42,181 bases of DNA. Source: a virus. The stretch is taken from positions 1-42,181 of IMG/VR virus record IMGVR_UViG_3300008107_000153; one strand, written 5' to 3'. The position numbers and the translations under genes are program-made. This document shows, piece by piece, positions 13,743 to 22,200 of the stretch (its first letter is position 1; the number at the start of each line of letters is the position of its first letter). The notes beneath the pieces are model-generated. The model ran no database searches, had not been told where the DNA came from, and worked only from the letters and a program-made list of their open reading frames with translations.

Positions 13743-14757
13743 GAAGTCCGTTATAAATGCTTAATAGAGTATTGTTATTATATGTGCCAGTCTCTAAGGC
13801 AACAATCTGTTCAGCGACAATTTGATCTACACTTTCAAATTTAACATCGGTGTTTTCATCAATTAGTCCTTCCAAGTTATCCTTCTCTGTTATCAAACTT
13901 AGTTCTCGAATATCATGCTCTTTCATAAAAGTTTCTTTGATGAAGTTAGCTTCCTCAAAGGTAATATCAATGTCAAGAGTAACACGTAAGTACATCTTAC
14001 CCTTCATTATACTATCTTTTTCATCAAGAAGTCTACTTAATTTTACAGAACGATATTTAGGACAGTCAGGCCAATCAATATATTCAGGAGGCTTATCCCA
14101 TTCCAACAACATCATACCACGCATGTCATCCCAACTGTCAGCATAGTTGTGCGGAAATGCATTGCCAATGTAATGAACTTTGTCTTTGCTTTGTCTTTTA
14201 TGGAAGTGACCACTAAAAACATAGTCCTGATGTTTAAAGTGAGTGGGCTGTAGTTCTCCATGGTCAGGCATTTGCACCATAGCGTTCATATAAAACAACG
14301 GTAGTTCAAAGTGCCCAAATATGTATTTGCTTTTGATTTTCTCAATGCTCTTCCACTCGTCGCCCACTAGCCAGGGAAGTATAGTAACATTTCCTTCTGT
14401 GAAAGCATGATTAACCATGTTGATATTTGGAAACAGTCTGCCATATTCTAAACTATGTAGATCTCGTTTGTCCTTATAATATTGATCATGATTGCCTGTA
14501 ATAATGTGTACAGTATCAAATGCACTGTTAAGTTTTTCTAGTGCATTTACTGTATAATTCATTGTACTAACGTCAGTTGTTGAGCGATTATGATGCCAAT
14601 CTCCTAAGAAAATGCAAGTTTCTGCACCCTTTTCCTTAGCAGTAGCAATAAACCAATCAACAAAATCAGCACAATCTTCATTGTGTGTACGACTATTACT
14701 CTTCAACCCAAAATGGATATCAGTAAAACAGGCTGCTTTCTTAAAAAGATTTGTCAT
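13735..14757 (-). CDS. 47: Recombination endonuclease subunit gp47 (Mre11/SbcD-like nuclease)
   Basis: Metallophosphoesterase nuclease partner of gp46. The metal-binding motifs are in order: DIHFG (D13, H15), GDWHHN (52-57), GNHDQ (88-92), FGHFELP and SGHFHKRQ. 340 aa, as in T4 gp47 (339 aa). It overlaps gp55 by ATGA at the start and gp46 by 8 nt at the end, so the nuclease subunits are translationally coupled to each other and to the late sigma factor. All active-site residues appear intact. Confidence 0.97.
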   Translation of the reverse strand: MTNLFKKAACFTDIHFGLKSNSRTHNEDCADFVDWFIATAKEKGAETCIFLGDWHHNRSTTDVSTMNYTVNALEKLNSAFDTVHIITGNHDQYYKDKRDLHSLEYGRLFPNINMVNHAFTEGNVTILPWLVGDEWKSIEKIKSKYIFGHFELPLFYMNAMVQMPDHGELQPTHFKHQDYVFSGHFHKRQSKDKVHYIGNAFPHNYADSWDDMRGMMLLEWDKPPEYIDWPDCPKYRSVKLSRLLDEKDSIMKGKMYLRVTLDIDITFEEANFIKETFMKEHDIRELSLITEKDNLEGLIDENTDVKFESVDQIVAEQIVALETGTYNNNTLLSIYNGLHV

Positions 14758-15644
14758 TCAGCTTCTTCCTCTGGAGTATCTTCACTTTTTGCTTGTCGCA
14801 TTCCCTTATACAAGGCAGCTTGACGTGCCGTTTCTTCTGCATATTCTTGTTGATTCTGTCTTGTAAAGCTAGGAGTTAACCCACTTTCTTCTAACATATC
14901 GTCACGAATATTTTGCATACGTTTCTCAATATTGAGCACACGGGTAAAGCTATTTGTTACTGCGGCAGTGTAGTAGGCAAATGGATTTTCAGACTTGGAT
15001 TCATCAAACTGTAAGCCAATTTGACTTAGCTGTAGAATAGCCTGTCCTTTCATTTCTTCAACATACGTATACCCACGCCAATTGCTTCTTTGAGCATATC
15101 TATCAGCTAGCATTAGATACATTTTGCCAAGCTCTTCAGTAATTCTTCCGTGTTCTTTGGAAAACGTTCCAGTCTGTAAAGGACCCTTCCAATGACTTTT
15201 TCCTACACATATCAGTACATCATTAGCATCGAATGCCCAATGTTGATAGGGAGGAAAATTGCATCTTTCATGAGCGTCAGCTGTGCTTTTTACCGTCTTC
15301 TTGCGTCCAGGCGCAAGCGGAACATGTTCATGAGTCATGATTCTAAAAACTAAATCAGTTTTTGGAACTTTTTTGTAATCAATTATGCAGTCAACTAGTT
15401 TAACGTCCTTAATACCTTGGGCTTTATTTTGTTGATATAACCTAGTGCCTAATCGTTTGGCCCTATTACGCTTGGCTTCTGCAACAGTTCTTACATTGAT
15501 TTTATCAACAGAAGGTAAAATTAAGTCGTAATCTTCATATTCTGGACCCATAAATGATCCGTATGTGTTCTTGCTCTTGTGTATCTGTAACAGTAGGTCT
15601 TTGTTGTTAAGATATTTGTTTCTCTTTACAGTCGTTATTATCAT
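14754..15644 (-). CDS. 55: Late transcription sigma factor gp55 with N-terminal extension
   Basis: Directs host RNA polymerase to the NNTAAATA late promoters. The gp55 core is at about residues 165-262: SNWRGYTYVEEMKGQAILQL, FDESKSENPFAYYTAAVTNS, then MQNIRDDMLEESGLTPSFTR, a sigma region 2-like segment. About 165 extra residues precede it (YLNNKDLLLQIHKSKNTYGS near 11-30; LPSVDKINVRTVAEAKRNRA at 43-62; a Cys/His-containing ADAHERCNFPPYQH at 122-135). T4 gp55 is 185 aa, so this 296-aa form is enlarged. I recall similar extended forms from marine T4-like phages. First gene of its operon, with AGGAG and a consensus sigma70 promoter upstream. Confidence 0.93.
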   Translation of the reverse strand: MIITTVKRNKYLNNKDLLLQIHKSKNTYGSFMGPEYEDYDLILPSVDKINVRTVAEAKRNRAKRLGTRLYQQNKAQGIKDVKLVDCIIDYKKVPKTDLVFRIMTHEHVPLAPGRKKTVKSTADAHERCNFPPYQHWAFDANDVLICVGKSHWKGPLQTGTFSKEHGRITEELGKMYLMLADRYAQRSNWRGYTYVEEMKGQAILQLSQIGLQFDESKSENPFAYYTAAVTNSFTRVLNIEKRMQNIRDDMLEESGLTPSFTRQNQQEYAEETARQAALYKGMRQAKSEDTPEEEAE

Positions 15645-15670
15645 TATTGTTATAGACTCCTAATAACTAT

Positions 15671-15699
15671 ATTATAAACTACCTACATAATTTTGTCAA
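15671..15699 (-). promoter_or_regulatory. Consensus sigma70 promoter for the gp55 operon
   Basis: On the minus strand TTGACA (15694-15699) and TATAAT (15671-15676) are separated by exactly 17 bp, a perfect host housekeeping promoter, 27 nt upstream of the gp55 ATG and its AGGAG site. It would allow transcription of gp55, gp47 and gp46 by unmodified host polymerase. Confidence 0.9.
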
Positions 15700-15706
15700 A
15701 TAAATA
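15699..15706 (+). promoter_or_regulatory. Late promoter AATAAATA for the baseplate operon
   Basis: AATAAATA 18 nt before the ATG at 15725, with GGGAGA at 15711-15716. It begins on the last base of the -35 box of the divergent gp55 promoter. Confidence 0.6.
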
Positions 15707-15724
15707 TGTAGGGAGAATATTCAA

Positions 15725-16498
15725 ATGAGTGATTTCAGTTTTACTAATCTTGCGGCATCGGCCCAGGAAATATGGGGTTCCGGACAACTTACTAACGGAC
15801 AGTCTATTATTAGGACTGCCGCGGCAGATAAGGTGTTGAACTCTACGGTCAAAGTTAGTTTTACCTCCCAAGAAAGACAAGCGAGTTTAGAAAGTAGAGT
15901 ATATTTGAAAATTCCTAATCAGTATTGGCCTGTCGGATCTATTACTCAAGTTTTAGATAGTAACCCAACAGGGTCAAATCCAGGTGCATGGGCAGGAATT
16001 TATTTTCCAGTAACTCCTACTGTAAAACAAGACACCAAAGTAAATTGGAATCCAGCTACCATACAACATAGTAATTATGCAGTTTATTCTTATCAGAACA
16101 CAGATGTTGGAACCATAAGTGTGTCTGGACAATTTCCAGTACAAAATAGACAAGAAGCAGTTTATTGGCTAGCAACTGTGCATGCCTTGAGAGCTATTAC
16201 AAAAATGCGTACAGGCAATGACTCACTATCTGGATCACCACCTCCAGTTTGTCGATTTAATGCATACGGAGCAAACGTTTATGAAAACATTCCTGTGGTA
16301 GTAGGTGGATTTAGTATTGACTTACCCAATGATGTAGATTATATTACTGGATTTAACTTTGGCAATAGAGTTAACAAAGTTCCTACATTAAGTACAATAT
16401 CAATGACATTAATTCCTGTTTATAGTAGACGAGAAATGTCCAACTTTAGTGTGGACCAGTTTATATCTGGAGCGTTGGATGGAAGAGGATATCTATAA
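15725..16498 (+). CDS. 48: Baseplate tail-tube cap protein gp48-like
   Basis: 257-aa protein, first in the plus-strand baseplate operon. Begins MSDFSFTNLAASAQEIWGSG; then IYFPVTPTVKQDTKVNWNPA, YAVYSYQNTDVGTISVSGQF and a C-terminal TLSTISMTLIPVYSRREMSN, a pattern of tube-like beta proteins at the baseplate-tube junction. It directly precedes gp53, as gp48 does in marine T4-like phages. T4 gp48 is 364 aa. A related possibility is gp54, the tube initiator, which shares the fold. GGGAGA and a late promoter support the start. The stop codon overlaps the gp53 ATG (TAATG). Confidence 0.75.
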   Translation: MSDFSFTNLAASAQEIWGSGQLTNGQSIIRTAAADKVLNSTVKVSFTSQERQASLESRVYLKIPNQYWPVGSITQVLDSNPTGSNPGAWAGIYFPVTPTVKQDTKVNWNPATIQHSNYAVYSYQNTDVGTISVSGQFPVQNRQEAVYWLATVHALRAITKMRTGNDSLSGSPPPVCRFNAYGANVYENIPVVVGGFSIDLPNDVDYITGFNFGNRVNKVPTLSTISMTLIPVYSRREMSNFSVDQFISGALDGRGYL

Positions 16499-16806
16499 TG
16501 AATGAATACAAATATGGTGAATATTCACCATATAAAAATACACAGCTAACTGATTTTTATCTTGATGTTTGGACACCAAGGGAAATAACAATGGCACTTG
16601 ACGATACACTGGTTGAACTGCCATCTCAGTACGAGTATCGTCCAGACTTGTTGGCTAATGATGCATACGGGGATCCTAAGTTGTGGTGGGTGTTTGCCAT
16701 GAGGAACCCTGAAGTAATTAAAGATCCAATTTACGATTTAGTTGCTGGAATAAAAATTTATATTCCACAAAGATCACAACTGTTCAAAGACTTAGGAGTT
16801 GCATAA
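16498..16806 (+). CDS. 53: Baseplate wedge protein gp53
   Basis: 102-aa protein with the family hallmark YEYRPDLLANDAYGDPKLWW followed by VFAMRNPEVIKDPIYDLVAG and a LysM-like end KIYIPQRSQLFKDLG. T4 gp53 (196 aa) joins wedges into the hexagonal baseplate; this short form keeps the conserved core and is typical of marine relatives. It overlaps the gp48 stop and the next gene's ATG by one base each, so the three are coupled. Confidence 0.87.
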   Translation: MNEYKYGEYSPYKNTQLTDFYLDVWTPREITMALDDTLVELPSQYEYRPDLLANDAYGDPKLWWVFAMRNPEVIKDPIYDLVAGIKIYIPQRSQLFKDLGVA

Positions 16807-18818
16807 TGTCTCTTCAACGAGCAACAACTGGTTCAACACTAAAAGAGCTTGGCACCAATCTTTTAAACAATATAATTAGAAGCGCATCCTATCCAGGAGA
16901 AAATATACTGCATGATTATAGAACGTTTAATTATAGAGTAACATTTGCAGTAGTAAGTCCTGAAGAATTAAAATCAGGATCTTACAAGACTGCTGGATTT
17001 ACTAATGTTATATTTTCTAGCCACGGAAAAGGAACCGGTGCACCAAAAGGTTCAAAGTCTCAAACACTTAATAATTTGCAAAATATTATTAACACGCTTA
17101 ATCAATCTGCTAATGCAAACTATGATTATTATTTAGAAGACTTGTATATTAAAAACTTTGTAGGCAAGTCAAGAGATTGGACTACTGAAATACGATTAAA
17201 AATTGTTGAGCCATATAGTCTTGACACTTTTTTAACAAATATTATTACCGCGTTAACTGTTAAAGGATATAAGAATTTTGACAAATCAAATGCTTTTGTT
17301 TTAAAAATTGATTTTGTTGGATATCACGAAGATTCTACACAACCAGAATTAATACCTTATACAACAAGATATTATCCAATGATTATTACACACATGGAAG
17401 CCAAGCTAACACAGCAAGGTACCACGTGGGAGATTAAAGGAGTTCCAGTCAATCAAACAGGAACTTATGACGATTCTAATAAAATAAATCAAGAAATAAA
17501 TGTGCAAGGAGTAACTGTTGGGGAAGTTATAAAAGACTTAGAACTTTCATTAGAGAATATACAAAAATCAGCCGAAGAAAAAACTAAGTACAAACTCAAT
17601 CGATATAAAATTGTATTTCATGATGAAAAAGGAAACGTAACTGACAATAGTGAGTTCGCCAAAGCCCAAATGTTTGACATTTTTAAAGATGCGGCAAATA
17701 AAGAATTTACTAAAACATCATATATAACTGGCACTGTGCAAGTAGGAGAACAACCTGAAAATCTTAAAGCAACATTGACCATACCAGGGTCCTTAGGCTT
17801 AACAAAAATAATTGATGCAATTATTCAAGATAGTTTATACGTTACTGAAAAAATTAAAACTCAATTCCAAGGTGACTTTAATAAAGGCGGATGGATTAAC
17901 TGGTGGAGAGTAGTGACTAAAGTAGAAAATCAACCGGATGATCGGCATGACACTGCTAGAAATATCACTCCTAAGATAATAACATTTCAAATAATTCCTA
18001 GGAAAGTACACTACACAAAACTGTCATCAATCTTTGTTCCAACATACAAGCCGCCTGCATCTGATTATGAAGGTATGACTGCTAGAAGATATGAATGGCA
18101 GTATACTGGTAAAAATAAAGACATATTGTCTTTCAATTTAAATTTTAATCAAATGTGGACAAAAATTATTACAGGTAATTATGTAAGTACAGACGTACCA
18201 GGTGCCGCTGGCGGACAGCAAACTGAGCAAAAAGTAGTTAGTCCTGTTGCTATCGCTACTGGTACGTTAGTTCCAACCCCTGCTGATGGAATTTCCAGCA
18301 ATACAACACCAAATCCAAATAGTGATAGACAAGAGATTGCAGTTAAAGGTGCTAATCAGCCTGATCCTTTGTTTACTTTGGCAAGAGATATAAACTCCTT
18401 GATGAATAATCCGTATGAGAACGTTGAACTTAATATGGAAATATTAGGAGACCCAATGTGGTTAGGAACACAATACATTGATGATGGAAACAAAATAGAT
18501 GGTGAAAGCACATTGTTTACTGTTGATGGCGGAATTGCGTTACGATCAGTAGATCCTGTTTTGCGAGTTATTGCTTACGCACCAAAAGATTTTAATTCTC
18601 AAGGATTTTTAACATCGGGAGAAGCCAACGAAGACAAGGCTCTATCAAGATTAAGTGCATACTACACTGTGAGAGAAGTAGAAAGTACTTTTTCAAATGG
18701 AATCTTTAAACAAAAATTAATTGGTACAAGGAACGTTTCACAAGACTTGGCTGCATCACAAAAAATACAGTCTTTTACAGATAGGTTCACGTTGAACCAA
18801 ATTAACTTGACAATATAA
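16806..18818 (+). CDS. Large baseplate hub-type structural protein
   Basis: 670-aa protein beginning MSLQRATTGSTLKELGTNLL. Two mixed alpha/beta parts (LPYT-like segment IPYTTRYYPMIITHMEAKLT, then TWEIKGVPVNQTGTYDDSNK) resemble the barrel domains of hub proteins. A central charged helix (ELSLENIQKSAEEKTKYKLN) follows, then YTGKNKDILSFNLNFNQMWT and ENVELNMEILGDPMWLGTQY near the C-terminus. It lies between gp53 and gp5. T4 gp27, the partner of gp5, is not otherwise found in this window, so this may be the gp27 analogue, enlarged. The function is inferred from place and style; no firm family assignment. Confidence 0.6.
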   Translation: MSLQRATTGSTLKELGTNLLNNIIRSASYPGENILHDYRTFNYRVTFAVVSPEELKSGSYKTAGFTNVIFSSHGKGTGAPKGSKSQTLNNLQNIINTLNQSANANYDYYLEDLYIKNFVGKSRDWTTEIRLKIVEPYSLDTFLTNIITALTVKGYKNFDKSNAFVLKIDFVGYHEDSTQPELIPYTTRYYPMIITHMEAKLTQQGTTWEIKGVPVNQTGTYDDSNKINQEINVQGVTVGEVIKDLELSLENIQKSAEEKTKYKLNRYKIVFHDEKGNVTDNSEFAKAQMFDIFKDAANKEFTKTSYITGTVQVGEQPENLKATLTIPGSLGLTKIIDAIIQDSLYVTEKIKTQFQGDFNKGGWINWWRVVTKVENQPDDRHDTARNITPKIITFQIIPRKVHYTKLSSIFVPTYKPPASDYEGMTARRYEWQYTGKNKDILSFNLNFNQMWTKIITGNYVSTDVPGAAGGQQTEQKVVSPVAIATGTLVPTPADGISSNTTPNPNSDRQEIAVKGANQPDPLFTLARDINSLMNNPYENVELNMEILGDPMWLGTQYIDDGNKIDGESTLFTVDGGIALRSVDPVLRVIAYAPKDFNSQGFLTSGEANEDKALSRLSAYYTVREVESTFSNGIFKQKLIGTRNVSQDLAASQKIQSFTDRFTLNQINLTI

Positions 18819-18827
18819 GGAAATACA

Positions 18828-19943
18828 ATGGTAGGTCCAAATAAATTATTTGAATGGAGAGTTGATGATCGTGCATCATTATATTCTGCATCATATCAAC
18901 GAGCTAACGTTGGAAAATTTTTAAATTTTTCTATACAAGCAGATGGCAACTTTGCAATTAACGTTAACGGCGCGGCAGCAATTGTGCCGCAGTTGGCGCA
19001 AGTTGCGGCAATTATACAAGGCATATTAGGAATATTTGGTTTAGAAACAGACAGACCAGAACCAGCACCACAATTAAAAACCATCACAATTGATCCAGGC
19101 GTGACATTGGCAACACTTTTTGGAGCAAGTCAAGGAGTTAATATACTAGTACAAATTTTAAAAGGCAAGATACAGGCAATTAAAAATTATGTTGAATCAG
19201 CAGTTACTAGTATACAAAATTTAATACAGTGTGTTTTAAAGAATCCTTTACTGGCTGCGGCACTCCTAGCAAAAATTATTAGACAAGGTTGGATACCGTT
19301 TCCTGAACCAATTAAGAAAGCACTGATTGCGGCAAGAGATGCCATTAATAAAATTTTAGGATTAAATTTAATAATTTACAATCCGTTGGCTGAGTACATA
19401 AAAAGATTGGTTGAGTATTTGAAATTTAAATTCCCACCACCAATATTGTTACCGTTTATTCCATTCATACCTGGATGTAGTCCTGCATTCTATTCAGGAA
19501 GACCACCGTTGTCGTTGTTAAATCAAGAACCAATTGATGTGCAAGTACAGCCACAGACAATTACTACTCCTAATGGGTTTACGTCTAAAATTAATTTGAA
19601 TGTTCCAACATTTGCACTTGATGTCGGCCCAGGAGGAAATCCAGACCTAGCATTAACAGAAGACCAAGTACAAAATTTATTAGGAGGATATGATCCTTAT
19701 AATTTGTTTACGGCAGGAATACCAGCAGTTGAACTTGACTCAGGTTTGAATGTGGTAAACTTTCCAACTCAAACTTCAAATAATTCTGCTACAAGACAAG
19801 TTCAGGATCAGTTAATTTCTGCAAGTAATAAAGTTGCAAATGACATCACAGTACTGAACAAAGATTTATCTAGAGCAGGATTTATACCAAGACCTAGTCC
19901 GTTAGATGACTTGCTGTGTGCTCCAGGAGAAAGTGGTAGATAA
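18828..19943 (+). CDS. Hydrophobic baseplate-operon protein of unknown function
   Basis: 371 aa. The first half contains long apolar stretches (IVPQLAQVAAIIQGILGIFG; NPLLAAALLAKIIRQGWIPF; FPPPILLPFIPFIPGCSPAF), unusual for a baseplate component and reminiscent of a membrane-active or internal tail protein. The second half is Asn/Pro/Gln-rich and looks unstructured, ending DDLLCAPGESGR. It sits immediately before gp5, one base overlapping its ATG. It may ride on the hub or act on the cell envelope during injection; that is inference. AAGGAAA lies before its ATG. Confidence 0.6.
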   Translation: MVGPNKLFEWRVDDRASLYSASYQRANVGKFLNFSIQADGNFAINVNGAAAIVPQLAQVAAIIQGILGIFGLETDRPEPAPQLKTITIDPGVTLATLFGASQGVNILVQILKGKIQAIKNYVESAVTSIQNLIQCVLKNPLLAAALLAKIIRQGWIPFPEPIKKALIAARDAINKILGLNLIIYNPLAEYIKRLVEYLKFKFPPPILLPFIPFIPGCSPAFYSGRPPLSLLNQEPIDVQVQPQTITTPNGFTSKINLNVPTFALDVGPGGNPDLALTEDQVQNLLGGYDPYNLFTAGIPAVELDSGLNVVNFPTQTSNNSATRQVQDQLISASNKVANDITVLNKDLSRAGFIPRPSPLDDLLCAPGESGR

Positions 19944-21712
19944 TGGAACTAAAAAATAGTACGCAACAACCTTCAATATCTGGTTTAAGTAATGGACCAT
20001 ATATTGCTCGTGTAGTAGGTCACAATGATAGTACTCGAATGGGAACATTAGAGTGTGTGATTTTGCGAAAAGGTGGAGCCGGCCAAGAAATAGCAGACTC
20101 TGTTAGGGTGTATCCTAGATATGCCCCACACTTTTTTGGCTATACTGCGTATGAAGCAACAGATGGAAATCTACGTAACGCTTCAAGCTCACAACAAAGT
20201 TATGGCATGTGGTTTGTGCCGCCAGACATTGGTACAAAGGTCATTATTATTTTTATTGAAGGTGACAGGGAACAATGTTTTTGGCTAGCATGTGTTCCTG
20301 AGCCAGGCGTTAATCAAATGGTTCCAGGCATTGCCGCAAGTCAGTACGCAGAATTAACGCCACAAGAAAAAACTAAGTTAGGTTTTACTAGTGACACCGC
20401 AATCGTTCCTGTAGTTGAAGTTAACAAACGTGTTCAAGGTAGAGACAATTCTAAGCCTGATATTGTAAAAAAGGCTATGCATCCTTTTACACTTCGACTT
20501 GCTACACAAGGTTTATTAAAAGATCCTATAAGAGGAACAACAACTAGCAGTGCAAGACGCAGTACAATCAGCAATGTATACGGAATTTCAACACCAGGAC
20601 CTGTTGTAGTGGGTGGTAAACAGTATCGATTTGGAACTGAAAAAGATCCAATACCCGCCTACGTTGAACGTGAAGGCGGAACACAGTTTGTAATGGATGA
20701 CGGATACATTGGTAAAGATGAAAAAACTAAAAAAGAAGGTATTATTGACGAGTTAGTTAGACTTAGAACCCGTACTGGACATCAAATACTTTTACACAAT
20801 TCTAGTGATTTAATTTACATTTGTAATAGTAGAGGAACTGCTTGGTTAGAATTTACTAGTGATGGAAAAATTGATATCTATGCTGCCGATAGTATAAGCA
20901 TACACAGTGAAAATGATTTTAATTTTAGAGCTGACAGAGATATCAACTTTGAGGCAGGCAGTAATGTTAACATAGTTGCGGCACAAGGCTCTATGCATTT
21001 TGAAGCATCAGGATTGATTGAAGGGTTTGCTGGATTAGATTGTAACTGGACAGCGGCTAATCACTTCAATGCTAGTGCGCTAGGACGTGTTCGTTTAACT
21101 TCAACTGGCGCAAGTACTAATCCAACACAAGCTGGACCATTATCAGGCATTGATTTATATTCAGTACTTGGTAATATCAACATGTATGCAACGACTGAAC
21201 TTAAGATGCAGACACTCACCGAGTTTGATGTAAAATCAGGAGTAGCAACTAATTTTATTTCTGGTGCAAGTACAACATTTAAGACAGCAGGATCTTTTAA
21301 CGTGGACACTGTTGGTGGTAACTTTATTAACGCTGGCGGAGCAAACGTGTTCACCGCAATTGGCAGTCACATTGAAAGAGCTACGTTGATAGATATGAAC
21401 GGTCCAACGCCTGCCCCAATATCTCCTTCTGCCGCAACTGATTTAGCATTTGCTTTAGATGCGCTATCAATACTGCCAGAGGCGGCAACCAGTGTGGTCA
21501 CACTGGATAGATTTTCTCTTTCAGGAAGAACTGCTGATAAGAACGCAACCAGTGACATGCAAAAGGGTTGGGAAAATAATAATTTTTATGCTGGCACTAA
21601 GATTAGTAGTATAATGCGTCGTGTTCCAACACATGAACCATGGGACGATCATGAAAATATTAACCCAACGGCTTATAAGCCTGAAAAAACAGGAAGGGAT
21701 GGACCAATATAA
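19943..21712 (+). CDS. 5: Baseplate hub and spike protein gp5 (no lysozyme domain)
   Basis: 589 aa. Residues 10-130 look like the gp5 OB-fold (SNGPYIARVVGHNDSTRMGT, YGMWFVPPDIGTKVIIIFIE). A middle linker reaches RTRTGHQILLHNSSDLIYIC near residue 273. The rest is a triple beta-helix spike with repeats such as KIDIYAADSISIHSENDFNF. T4 gp5 carries a lysozyme domain after the OB-fold; no comparable Glu/Asp/Thr catalytic segment is visible here. It therefore resembles a VgrG-like spike. It overlaps gp25 by one base at its end. Punctures the outer membrane; host cell-wall digestion would need another protein. Confidence 0.82.
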   Translation: MELKNSTQQPSISGLSNGPYIARVVGHNDSTRMGTLECVILRKGGAGQEIADSVRVYPRYAPHFFGYTAYEATDGNLRNASSSQQSYGMWFVPPDIGTKVIIIFIEGDREQCFWLACVPEPGVNQMVPGIAASQYAELTPQEKTKLGFTSDTAIVPVVEVNKRVQGRDNSKPDIVKKAMHPFTLRLATQGLLKDPIRGTTTSSARRSTISNVYGISTPGPVVVGGKQYRFGTEKDPIPAYVEREGGTQFVMDDGYIGKDEKTKKEGIIDELVRLRTRTGHQILLHNSSDLIYICNSRGTAWLEFTSDGKIDIYAADSISIHSENDFNFRADRDINFEAGSNVNIVAAQGSMHFEASGLIEGFAGLDCNWTAANHFNASALGRVRLTSTGASTNPTQAGPLSGIDLYSVLGNINMYATTELKMQTLTEFDVKSGVATNFISGASTTFKTAGSFNVDTVGGNFINAGGANVFTAIGSHIERATLIDMNGPTPAPISPSAATDLAFALDALSILPEAATSVVTLDRFSLSGRTADKNATSDMQKGWENNNFYAGTKISSIMRRVPTHEPWDDHENINPTAYKPEKTGRDGPI

Positions 21713-22146
21713 TGGCTATTAAAAAATTAGTAATAAAACCAACTGCTACAACTATGAATTATGGGGTGCGTACTGCACACATTTATAAAGGATTCAGCAG
21801 TGCAAAAGCTTCACAAAATTTTAAAACTTACGACATTGAATGTATTAGACAGGACATCATAAATCATTTTAATACAAGAAAAGGTGAACGAGTGATGAAC
21901 CCAAACTACGGTACTATCATATGGGACGCCATTTTTGAACCATTAACTGAAGACCTTAGAAATTCAATATCAGATGATATCAAACAGATTATTCAAAGCG
22001 ATCCGAGAGTCATTGCTGAAGATATCAAGGTTGATGAGTTTCAAAGTGGAATATTATTAGAAATAACATTGAGATATCAAACAAATAATTTGTCATCTGT
22101 TCTTAAACTGACCTTTGACAAAGAATTAGGTTTGATCACTGAGTAA
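21712..22146 (+). CDS. 25: Baseplate wedge protein gp25
   Basis: 144 aa of the GPW/gp25 family, the sheath-initiating wedge component with a lysozyme-like fold but no lysozyme activity required. The hallmark IINHFNTRKGERVMNPNYGT is at about residues 49-68 and the C-terminal LKLTFDKELGLITE fits. Length matches T4 gp25 (132 aa). It is followed by a 54-nt gap holding the gp6 late promoter. Confidence 0.95.
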   Translation: MAIKKLVIKPTATTMNYGVRTAHIYKGFSSAKASQNFKTYDIECIRQDIINHFNTRKGERVMNPNYGTIIWDAIFEPLTEDLRNSISDDIKQIIQSDPRVIAEDIKVDEFQSGILLEITLRYQTNNLSSVLKLTFDKELGLITE

Positions 22147-22169
22147 TTAAGTAAGCATATTTTAATTAC

Positions 22170-22177
22170 GATAAATA
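22170..22177 (+). promoter_or_regulatory. Late promoter GATAAATA for gp6
   Basis: GATAAATA 23 nt before the gp6 ATG, with CGGAGA at 22185-22190. It would start a second late transcript inside the baseplate operon for gp6 and the giant gene. Confidence 0.6.
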
Positions 22178-22200
22178 TGAATATCGGAGATTGACGAAGA

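Noticed and set aside
20450-20770. Lysozyme domain in gp5
   Set aside because: The segment after the OB-fold lacks a recognisable Glu/Asp/Thr lysozyme arrangement.
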